Positions 1-5,422 of a stretch of 11,654 bases of DNA are shown here, piece by piece; position 1 is the first letter of the stretch; each line of letters starts with the position of its first letter. The notes beneath the pieces were generated by a model. The model was not told where the DNA came from, ran no database searches, and was given only the letters and a program-made list of their open reading frames with translations. The DNA lies in the NCBI GenBank assembly GCA_003695505.1, contig RFIY01000073.1, positions 1 through 11,654 on the forward strand, in the 5' to 3' direction. Position numbers and translations under genes: made by a program. Source of the stretch: Candidatus Dadabacteria bacterium (GTDB taxonomy: Bacteria; J088).

Positions 1-66
1 GGCGCGTGGCGCTACAGGGCGTGGCGGGAGCTGTATTCCGAGATGTGCCGGCTGGCGGGGCTCTGA
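1..66 (+). CDS. 3' end of an unidentified gene (partial)
   Basis: The first 21 codons of the window read open in frame 1 and end at a TGA at 64-66. The peptide tail is rich in Trp, Arg and Leu (it ends CRLAGL), and almost every third codon base is G or C, as in the clear genes of this window. That is why I think it is the C-terminal end of a real gene entering from the left. The piece is too short to assign a family, and a chance open frame cannot be excluded in such GC-rich DNA. No terminator with a T-run follows it. Confidence 0.4.
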   Translation, partial: GAWRYRAWRELYSEMCRLAGL

Positions 67-384
67 ACCGCCGCACCCTGCCGCCCGGCGGCCCAGAGCG
101 GCCCGGGGAGTCCGAAGCTTTGCGATTCCGGTAAACGTTAGTCCTGTCGTCGGCCTCACCCGCCATACCCCCTCCCGTTTCCCCGGAATCTGTCGCAGGC
201 GGATATCCGGGGTCCATCCGCTGCGCCAAGCCAAGTCCTGGACACGATCCGGGACGCCCTTCGTACCATTTTTTGTAGGAGCGCTTCTTAAGCGCGACCT
301 GCCGCCGCGCGGCAGGCATCGCCCTGGATCAGGTCCGGGGCGATCAAACCAGCGCGCCCGCGTCGGGTGCGCCCCAGCGCGCTG
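67..384. other. Non-coding region, 318 bases, with a REP cluster
   Basis: This gap lies between the stop of the left-edge gene and the stop of the convergent cyclodeaminase-family gene. I see no credible gene in it. Its only clear structure is the REP-like hairpin cluster at 275-344, annotated separately. The short frames crossing it are shadows. No tRNA-like cloverleaf and no terminator with a T-run is visible, so how the two converging genes stop is unclear. The REP hairpins may take that role. Confidence 0.6.
275..344 (+). repeat. GTAG-type REP-like palindrome cluster (three hairpins)
   Basis: The cluster begins with GTAGGA (275-280), followed at once by a perfect hairpin GCGCTT-CTT-AAGCGC (281-295). 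A second perfect hairpin with 8-bp arms, CCTGCCGC-CGC-GCGGCAGG, spans 298-316. A third, ATCGCCC...GGGCGAT, spans 318-344 and has an inner CCTG/CAGG pairing. A GTAG (GTRG) tetranucleotide 5' of a short palindrome is the hallmark of the REP elements associated with RAYT transposases in Pseudomonas, Stenotrophomonas and relatives. Only one copy is visible in this window, so its repetitive nature elsewhere in the genome is inferred. It lies 3' of the leftward cyclodeaminase-family gene, a usual place for REPs. Confidence 0.55.
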
Positions 385-1341
385 TCAGTCGATCGGCAGT
401 TCCAGGCCGAGGCCGGCTTCCAACGCGTTCTCGTAGGCGACGATGGCTGCCGCCAGATCCCACGTCGCGGAGCCGAGACTGTGGAAGCAGAGTGTCTCCC
501 TGTCGTCCCGGCGCGCCGGTGTCCGCCCGGCGAGCAGGTCGGGCAGGGTGGCCACGTCCTGCCAGCGCATGAAGCCGGCCTCGATCGGCGTAAGCAGCAT
601 GCCGCTTTCTTTCTTTGCGGTGTCGATGTCATCGACGATAATGCGATCGATTGCGCGCAGCGCCTTGCCGTCGAGCTCGCGGCGGATCAGCATGTTGGCG
701 CCAACGGCGGCCACGAACGAACCGGTTTGCAGCCGCGAACCGTCGAAGACCGGATTGCGACTCGTCGTTGCCGTGATGACGACGTTCGCGCCGTCAATGC
801 ACGCTTCTGGGGTTTCCGCGGGCACAACATCGATTTCCCACTGCTCGGCCGCCAGTACCGCAAAATCGTTGCGACGATCCGCGTTGCGTCCAAAGACCCG
901 AAGCTGTTGCGGCCGCCCGATCGCGAGCATGGCCTCGAGCTGGCCTTCGGCCTGCAGTCCGGTACCGAAGAGCGCCCAGGTCGACGGGTCGGGCGGCAGC
1001 AACCGGCGCGCGGCCACCGCGGTGGCCGCACCGGTGCGGAGTTGACCGAGGCGGTTGCCTTCGATCCAGGCACGGATGGCGCCGGTGTCGTAATCGTAGA
1101 GCAGCACGCGAAAGCGGATCGACCCTGCAATTGATGCGTAGGCCTTGTGCGCGAAATAGCCACGTTCGGGCCACGCTGCGCTCATCGTATGGAGCATCCC
1201 TTTCGGCATGCGCAGCCGCTCGCGCGGCACCAGCCACGCACGCCCTGTAGACTGGGCGATCGTGATCTGCTCGACGGCATCGATGGTCTGCGGCATGTCG
1301 ATGACATGCTGGACATCGGCTTCGGTCAGGTATAGCGCCAT
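385..1341 (-). CDS. Ornithine cyclodeaminase / mu-crystallin family protein
   Basis: This 318-residue protein has the full length of the NAD(P)-dependent ornithine cyclodeaminase/mu-crystallin family. That family includes ornithine cyclodeaminases, alanine dehydrogenases and ketimine or pyrroline-2-carboxylate reductases. Visible marks are a Lys at 66 in YFAHKAYAS, which fits the substrate-carboxylate-binding lysine, the family block around GQLRTGAATAVAARRL (99-114), and a Rossmann nucleotide-binding loop GTGLQA at 126-131. A VDD segment and a conserved-looking C-terminal SLGSATWDLAAAI stretch follow. The ATG at 1341 gives the usual N-terminus (MALYLTEADV), with a GGAG about 11 bases upstream. 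The gene is divergent from cinA across 61 bases, so it is probably transcribed alone. The substrate cannot be told from sequence, and no neighbouring gene for arginine, proline or ectoine metabolism gives a clue. Confidence 0.9.
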   Translation of the reverse strand: MALYLTEADVQHVIDMPQTIDAVEQITIAQSTGRAWLVPRERLRMPKGMLHTMSAAWPERGYFAHKAYASIAGSIRFRVLLYDYDTGAIRAWIEGNRLGQLRTGAATAVAARRLLPPDPSTWALFGTGLQAEGQLEAMLAIGRPQQLRVFGRNADRRNDFAVLAAEQWEIDVVPAETPEACIDGANVVITATTSRNPVFDGSRLQTGSFVAAVGANMLIRRELDGKALRAIDRIIVDDIDTAKKESGMLLTPIEAGFMRWQDVATLPDLLAGRTPARRDDRETLCFHSLGSATWDLAAAIVAYENALEAGLGLELPID

Positions 1342-1366
1342 ATTGAATCCGGCTCCGGTTGTGCAG

Positions 1367-1395
1367 TTGTCGCTTAGCTGGATTCAGTTTACAGT
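1367..1395 (+). promoter_or_regulatory. Putative cinA promoter
   Basis: A TTGTCG -35-like hexamer (1367-1372), a 17-base spacer and a TACAGT -10-like hexamer (1390-1395) each match the sigma-70 consensus at 4 of 6 bases. They lie in the divergent gap just before cinA. Transcription from here would begin about 7 bases after the -10, almost on the proposed ATG at 1403. Confidence 0.35.
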
Positions 1396-1402
1396 GGACG
1401 TG

Positions 1403-2644
1403 ATGTCCAGTGTCGATGCTCAGATTCTGCTCGTCGGCGACGAGCTGCTCGCCGGCGAACTCGCCGATGCCAACGGCCCGTGGTTCGCCGAGCGGCTGAC
1501 CGAGGCCGGTTTTCGTGTGTCCGCGATCCGGATCCTGCCGGATGAGCACGCGGCGATTCGCGACGCCGTACTGCAGGCCGTACGTTCGGCAAGCCTGGTT
1601 GTGGTTGCCGGCGGTCTTGGGCCGACGTCTGATGATTTGACGACCGAGGCGATCGCGGACGCGTTCGGTTTGTCGCTGCAGCTTGACGAGGCGCAGTGGG
1701 AGCGGATCCGCAACCTGTTCCGGGTCATGCGCGGTAATGAACCGCCGCCCGGGAACGAGAAGCAGGCGACCATCCCGGCTGGCGCGACGACGATTCCGAA
1801 CGGAAACGGCACGGCGCTGGGCTACCTGATCGAGCACGAAGGCGCGCTGGTCGGTGTATTGCCCGGGCCGCCGCGTGAAAACCGCCCGATGTTCAGTGAT
1901 GAGCTGTTACCGCGTGTGCTCGAGCGACTGGAGCTGCCAAAGCCGGAGCCCACGCGTCTGTTCAGAACCTTCGGGCTCGCGGAAAGCGTCGTTGCGGAAC
2001 GGCTCAGCGGTGTCGAAGCGCAGTTTCCGCAACTGCGTATCGCCTATCAGTTCAAGTTTCCCGAAATCCTCGTCAAATTGCGCGTGCCGGCCGGCGAACG
2101 GGCCGCGGCGGAAGAAGCCGCCACGGCCATCGAGGCGAAGCTGGCGCCGCACGTCTACGGTCACGGCGAGGTAACGTTGCCGGCGGTGCTGGGGCGTGAA
2201 CTGGCCGCGCGCGGTTTGCGCATCGCCACGGCCGAAAGCTGTACCGCCGGACTCGCCGCAAAACTGCTGACCGATGCGGCCGGTTCGAGCCAATGGTTCG
2301 ACCGCGGCATGGTCGTGTACACCAATCGGGCCAAGCGCGAATGGCTCGGCGTGTCGCGTGAGCTGCTGGAACAGGACGGCGCGGTCAGCGAGCCGGTTTG
2401 CGAGGCAATGGTCGCCGGCCTTCTCGAGCGCAGCGATGCCGATGTCGCATTCGCGATCTCAGGCATTGCGGGCCCCGGGGGCGGAACGCCGGACAAACCG
2501 GTTGGCACCGTCTGTTTCGGCTGGGGCGACCGGCGGCGCATTCATACCGATACGCGGCAGTTCCACTGGGATCGTGAGTACAACCGACTGATCTCGGCAT
2601 GGGTGGCCTGCTGGCACATCCGCGAGATGATTGTCCAGAGCTGA
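1403..2644 (+). CDS. cinA: CinA family protein, nicotinamide-nucleotide amidohydrolase
   Basis: This is a full-length two-domain CinA protein of 413 residues. The N-terminal COOL/MoaB-like domain (about 1-170) begins AQILLVGDELLAGELAD and carries GGLGPTSDDLTTEAI and the GNEKQATIP block. In characterised relatives this domain is an ADP-ribose pyrophosphatase. The C-terminal PncC-type domain (about 255-410) has the nucleophile motif ESCT with Ser279, a YTNRAKREWLGV block and GIAGPGGGTPDKPVGTV. It deamidates nicotinamide mononucleotide in pyridine nucleotide recycling. I chose ATG 1403 because it gives the normal family N-terminus; the frame is open further upstream, but that part does not look like family sequence. 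A GTG at 1400 is also possible. The Shine-Dalgarno is poor (AGTGGA at 1393-1398). The motif reads ESCTAG rather than the commoner ESCTGG. The next gene starts 50 bases downstream on the same strand. Confidence 0.93.
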   Translation: MSSVDAQILLVGDELLAGELADANGPWFAERLTEAGFRVSAIRILPDEHAAIRDAVLQAVRSASLVVVAGGLGPTSDDLTTEAIADAFGLSLQLDEAQWERIRNLFRVMRGNEPPPGNEKQATIPAGATTIPNGNGTALGYLIEHEGALVGVLPGPPRENRPMFSDELLPRVLERLELPKPEPTRLFRTFGLAESVVAERLSGVEAQFPQLRIAYQFKFPEILVKLRVPAGERAAAEEAATAIEAKLAPHVYGHGEVTLPAVLGRELAARGLRIATAESCTAGLAAKLLTDAAGSSQWFDRGMVVYTNRAKREWLGVSRELLEQDGAVSEPVCEAMVAGLLERSDADVAFAISGIAGPGGGTPDKPVGTVCFGWGDRRRIHTDTRQFHWDREYNRLISAWVACWHIREMIVQS

Positions 2645-2650
2645 TTGATG

Positions 2651-2670
2651 GCGCCGGTTCGCGCCGGCGC
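2651..2670 (+). other. GC-rich hairpin between cinA and the ThDP-enzyme gene
   Basis: GCGCCGG (2651-2657) and CCGGCGC (2664-2670) are perfect complements around a six-base loop. No T-run follows, so this is not a classical terminator. It sits 12 bases before the Shine-Dalgarno of the next gene. It could stabilise the downstream mRNA or act in attenuation, or it could be chance in GC-rich DNA. Confidence 0.45.
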
Positions 2671-2682
2671 GAAAGACCTGTC

Positions 2683-2687
2683 AGGAG
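2683..2687 (+). promoter_or_regulatory. Ribosome binding site of the ThDP enzyme
   Basis: AGGAG ends seven bases before the ATG at 2695. It decides this start over the upstream in-frame ATG at 2599, which lies inside cinA. Confidence 0.75.
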
Positions 2688-2694
2688 AACGTCG

Positions 2695-4347
2695 ATGACC
2701 AATGGTGCAAATGCCCTGATCGAAACGCTGGTGCGCGGGGGCGTGGATACCTGCTTTACCAATCCGGGGACGTCGGAGATGCACTTCGTCGCGGCGCTCG
2801 ACAACACGGACATGCGCGGCATTCTGACCCTGTTCGAGGGCGTGGCCACTGGCGCTGCCGACGGTTTTGCGCGAATGACCGATCGCCCGGCCGCGACGTT
2901 GTTGCATCTGGGCTGTGGACTGGGCAACGGCCTGGCCAACCTTCACAATGCGCGCAAGGCGCGGGTGCCGATGGTCAATATCGTGGGCGACCACGCGACC
3001 TGGCACGCGCAGTATGATGCACCATTGCAGTCCGACATCGAGACCGTGGCGCGCAACATCTCGACATGGATTCGTACGCCGCAACAGACTGCGGATCTCG
3101 CGGGCGTCGCGGCGGAGGCGGTGCAGGTCGCAATGGGGCCGCCGGCCCAGATCGCGACGCTGATTCTGCCCGCGGATGTGTCGTGGAGCGAGGGCGCGGA
3201 AGCCGTCGACCCGCTACCGCCGATCGACGCCAGCGTCGCGCCGGACGAGGTAATCGATCAGGCTGCCGCTGCGTTGAAAGGGTCTGGCCGCAAGGCGTTG
3301 CTGCTTGGGCGCCGCGTGCTGACCGAGGCCGGTCTGACCGCGGCGGCGAAGGTCGCGAAACAGACCGGTGCGAAACTGTTTTGCGAGGTCTTCCCGACCC
3401 GCCTCGAACGTGGCGCGGGGCTGCCGCCGGTGGAACGTATCGCCTACCTGGCCGAAATGGCGTCGGTGCAACTCAATGGCATCGAACACCTGGTGCTGGT
3501 CGACGCGCGCGAACCCGTTTCGTTTTTCGCCTATCCGGACAAGAAGAGCTACCTGGTGCCAGAGGGGTGCGCCGTGCATCGGCTCGTCGAGCCGGAACAC
3601 AACGCGCTGGGCACGCTCGATGCGCTCGTGGATGCCGTCGGCGCAGGTCAGACGCGTATTCAGGTGCAGAAGGCTGAGCGGCCAGGGTTGCCGAGCGGCC
3701 GGCTCAATGCGGGCAAGGTCTGTCAGGCGGTCGGCGCGTTGCTGCCCGAGAACGCAATCATTTCGGATGAGGCGCAGACATCCGGCGTCAAACTGCCGCT
3801 GTATACCGCCGGGGCGCCCCGACACGACGTGCTGACGCTGACGGGCGGTGCGATCGGTCAGGGGTTGCCGGTCGCGGTCGGTGCGGCGGTCGCCTGCCCG
3901 GAACGCCCCGTCGTCGCGCTGACCGGAGACGGGTCCGGGATGTACACGATTCAGTCGCTCTGGACAATGGCCCGCGAGGATCTCGATGTCACGGTCATCA
4001 TCATGAACAATCGCTCCTACGCCATTCTCAATATCGAGCTCGAACGCACCGGCGCCGAAGCCGCCGGACCAAAGGCGAAAGCGCAGCTCGATCTGGCGGA
4101 GCCGCCGCTCGATTTCGTCGCGCTGGCCCGAGGGATGGGCGTGCCCGCCGAGCGTGTGCATACCTCGCGACAACTCGTCAAGGCCCTCAAGCGCGCCTTC
4201 GCCGAGCCGGGGCCGAACCTGATCGAAGCGATGGTGCCGAGCGAGTACCGCGGCCTGAAACTGAAGGCACTGCCTTATGCGCTGAATGCACTGGAGAAAA
4301 TGCCGCCATCCGTGGCGCGGGCGGTCAAGAAGAAGATCGCTCCGTAG
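2695..4347 (+). CDS. Thiamine-diphosphate enzyme, acetolactate synthase/benzoylformate decarboxylase-like
   Basis: This 550-residue protein has the three-domain layout of ThDP-dependent decarboxylases and acetohydroxyacid synthases. The N-terminal Pyr domain has the NPGTSE loop (23-28) and the cofactor-activating Glu48 in LFEG. The C-terminal PP domain has the ThDP/Mg motif GDG at 411-413, followed 24 residues later by NN (438-439). His71 in LLHLG lines up with the active-site His70 of benzoylformate decarboxylase, and NPGTSE resembles the NPGSNE of that enzyme. Close relatives are often annotated as acetolactate synthase large subunit. However, no regulatory small subunit (ilvN/ilvH) or other branched-chain amino acid gene is nearby, so an anabolic synthase role is doubtful and a 2-oxoacid decarboxylase or ligase role is possible. 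ATG 2695 is preceded by a good AGGAG. The gene may be co-transcribed with cinA and ends before a strong terminator. Confidence 0.88.
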   Translation: MTNGANALIETLVRGGVDTCFTNPGTSEMHFVAALDNTDMRGILTLFEGVATGAADGFARMTDRPAATLLHLGCGLGNGLANLHNARKARVPMVNIVGDHATWHAQYDAPLQSDIETVARNISTWIRTPQQTADLAGVAAEAVQVAMGPPAQIATLILPADVSWSEGAEAVDPLPPIDASVAPDEVIDQAAAALKGSGRKALLLGRRVLTEAGLTAAAKVAKQTGAKLFCEVFPTRLERGAGLPPVERIAYLAEMASVQLNGIEHLVLVDAREPVSFFAYPDKKSYLVPEGCAVHRLVEPEHNALGTLDALVDAVGAGQTRIQVQKAERPGLPSGRLNAGKVCQAVGALLPENAIISDEAQTSGVKLPLYTAGAPRHDVLTLTGGAIGQGLPVAVGAAVACPERPVVALTGDGSGMYTIQSLWTMAREDLDVTVIIMNNRSYAILNIELERTGAEAAGPKAKAQLDLAEPPLDFVALARGMGVPAERVHTSRQLVKALKRAFAEPGPNLIEAMVPSEYRGLKLKALPYALNALEKMPPSVARAVKKKIAP

Positions 4348-4378
4348 TCGCGACGATCTGCCGGCCGATTCGGGGCAC

Positions 4379-4410
4379 AAAAAAAGGGCGCCCAGCGGGC
4401 GCCCTTTTTT
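4379..4410. terminator. Bidirectional rho-independent terminator
   Basis: Seven A (4379-4385) precede GGGCGCCC (4386-4393), an AGC loop, a second GGGCGCCC (4397-4404) and six T (4405-4410). Each arm is itself palindromic, and the A- and T-runs pair with each other, so the signal works on both strands. It serves the ThDP enzyme from the left and the superoxide dismutase from the right. Confidence 0.93.
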
Positions 4411-4429
4411 CGTCTGATGTCGTCGAGAG

Positions 4430-5038
4430 TTACTTCGCAGCGGCGTAGCGTCGGGCGACTTCGTCCCAGTTGACGACGTTCCACCACGCGGCGATGTAAT
4501 CGGCGCGGCGGTTCTGGTACTTCAGGTAGTACGCGTGTTCCCAGACATCGAGGCCGAGGATTGGCGTTCCGGTGACGTCGACCAGGCCCGGCATCAGCGG
4601 GTTGTCCTGGTTCGGCGTCGAGGTAACCTTGAGGCCATCACCAGTCACGACCAGCCAGGCCCAGCCCGAGCCAAAGCGGGTCGCGGCTGCGGTCGAGAAC
4701 TGCTCCTTGAAGGCATCAAAACTGCCGAACGCGCTATTGACCGCGTCCGCCAGTTCGCCGCTCGGTTCACCGCCGCCGTTGGGGCCCATGATTTCCCAGA
4801 ACAGGCAGTGATTATAGTAGCCACCGCCGTTGTTGCGCACCGCGGCCGAGGCGTCCTTTGCACGGGCGCAGATGTCTTCGATGCTCAGATCGGCGAGATC
4901 CGTGCCTTCGATCGCCTTGTTCAGGTTGTTCGTGTATCCGGCATGGTGTTTGCTGTGATGGATCTCCATCGTGCGTGCATCGATGTGCGGCTCAAGCGCA
5001 TCGTACGCGTACGGCAGATCCGGGAGTGAGAATGCCAT
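4430..5038 (-). CDS. sodA: Superoxide dismutase (Mn/Fe family, MnSOD-like)
   Basis: This complete 202-residue cytoplasmic enzyme converts superoxide to hydrogen peroxide and oxygen. No signal peptide is seen. All four metal ligands are in place: His27 (IHHSKHH), His77 (YYNHCLFW), Asp164 and His168 ([10 protein letters not shown]). Residues that tend to separate the two metal types favour manganese. There is a VRNNGGG segment at 67-73 and Gln144 in NQDNPLM, where iron enzymes usually have a Gln in the first segment and Ala or another residue in the second. A cambialistic enzyme remains possible, so the symbol is a best guess. ATG 5038 gives the normal family N-terminus and has AAGGAG (5045-5050) six bases upstream. 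The gene lies 93 bases after the tusA-like gene, has its own strong promoter and ends at the two-way terminator. Confidence 0.95.
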   Translation of the reverse strand: MAFSLPDLPYAYDALEPHIDARTMEIHHSKHHAGYTNNLNKAIEGTDLADLSIEDICARAKDASAAVRNNGGGYYNHCLFWEIMGPNGGGEPSGELADAVNSAFGSFDAFKEQFSTAAATRFGSGWAWLVVTGDGLKVTSTPNQDNPLMPGLVDVTGTPILGLDVWEHAYYLKYQNRRADYIAAWWNVVNWDEVARRYAAAK

Positions 5039-5107
5039 GATCGGCTCCTTTCCTGGATGTGTTGTCTGACTTCTTGCGAAAAGCGGGGGAATTGCTTCCT
5101 CTCCCAC

Positions 5108-5135
5108 AATATAGGGCTGTGGCGCGGGCTGTCAA
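5108..5135 (-). promoter_or_regulatory. Near-consensus sigma-70 promoter of the superoxide dismutase gene
   Basis: On the minus strand, a perfect TTGACA -35 (5130-5135) is separated by 16 bases from TATATT (5108-5113), which matches the -10 consensus at 5 of 6 bases. Transcription should start near 5101, giving a leader of roughly 63 bases before the ATG. The -35 box overlaps the stop codon (5132-5134) of the upstream tusA-like gene. No operator is recognised with confidence. Confidence 0.75.
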
Positions 5136-5422
5136 ACCGGCGGCTGAGCCTCGACCCAGGCCCGGTAGAGCTCCGGCTCACCGGGTTCGATCCGTAGTGC
5201 GACGACGCGGTGTGGCCGGACGCGGATCCAGCGCAGTAAATCCGGGAAAAAGCCTTCATCCGTGGCTTCAACGAGCAGGATCTCTCCAGGGGTGGCCCGT
5301 CGCAGCGCCGTGGACAAATGTACGATTGGCAGCGGGCATAGCAGGCCCCGCTCGTCGAGCGCGCTGGCAACCGACTCAGGAATCGGAGCATTGAGCAGGT
5401 CGTCGGGCAACGCGTCCGTCAT
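5132..5422 (-). CDS. TusA-family sulfur carrier / sulfurtransferase
   Basis: This small protein of 96 residues has the TusA fold pattern: LDERGLLCPLP at 22-32 with the conserved Cys29, then helix-forming residues and a GEILLVEATDEGF strand. The cysteine carries persulfide sulfur in known TusA proteins, which serve tRNA thiolation, molybdenum cofactor synthesis or sulfur oxidation. Here the motif is CPLP rather than the CPEP of E. coli TusA, and there is an N-terminal extension of about ten residues relative to it. This points to a paralogue, so I give no symbol. Its ATG overlaps the TGA of the upstream solute-binding protein gene (ATGA, 5419-5422), which implies translational coupling. Its own stop lies inside the sod -35 box. 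Confidence 0.85.
   Translation of the reverse strand: MTDALPDDLLNAPIPESVASALDERGLLCPLPIVHLSTALRRATPGEILLVEATDEGFFPDLLRWIRVRPHRVVALRIEPGEPELYRAWVEAQPPV

Noticed and set aside
80-92. GCCGCC/GGCGGC palindrome as a terminator of the left-edge gene
   Set aside because: The arms leave almost no loop, only a 4-bp stem is feasible, and no T-run follows.
367-1134. Plus-strand open frame (255 codons) opposite the cyclodeaminase-family gene
   Set aside because: The opposite strand has a complete protein with conserved motifs; this frame shows low-complexity Arg/Gly/Ala composition only.
1208-1402. N-terminal extension of the cinA frame
   Set aside because: It runs antisense through the divergent gene and does not resemble the CinA family, which starts at the MSSVDAQILLVGDE region.
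794-1837. Minus-strand open frame (347 codons) spanning the divergent gap into cinA
   Set aside because: It crosses two convincing genes and their promoter region, and no family pattern is visible.
4014-4021. GCTCCTAC, the complement of the REP core GTAGGAGC
   Set aside because: It lies inside the conserved NNRSYAI coding segment of the ThDP enzyme and has no hairpin; a chance match.
3214-4380. Minus-strand open frame (388 codons) opposite the ThDP enzyme
   Set aside because: The translation has no domain, and it would have to start inside the two-way terminator. It is a shadow of GC-rich codon use.
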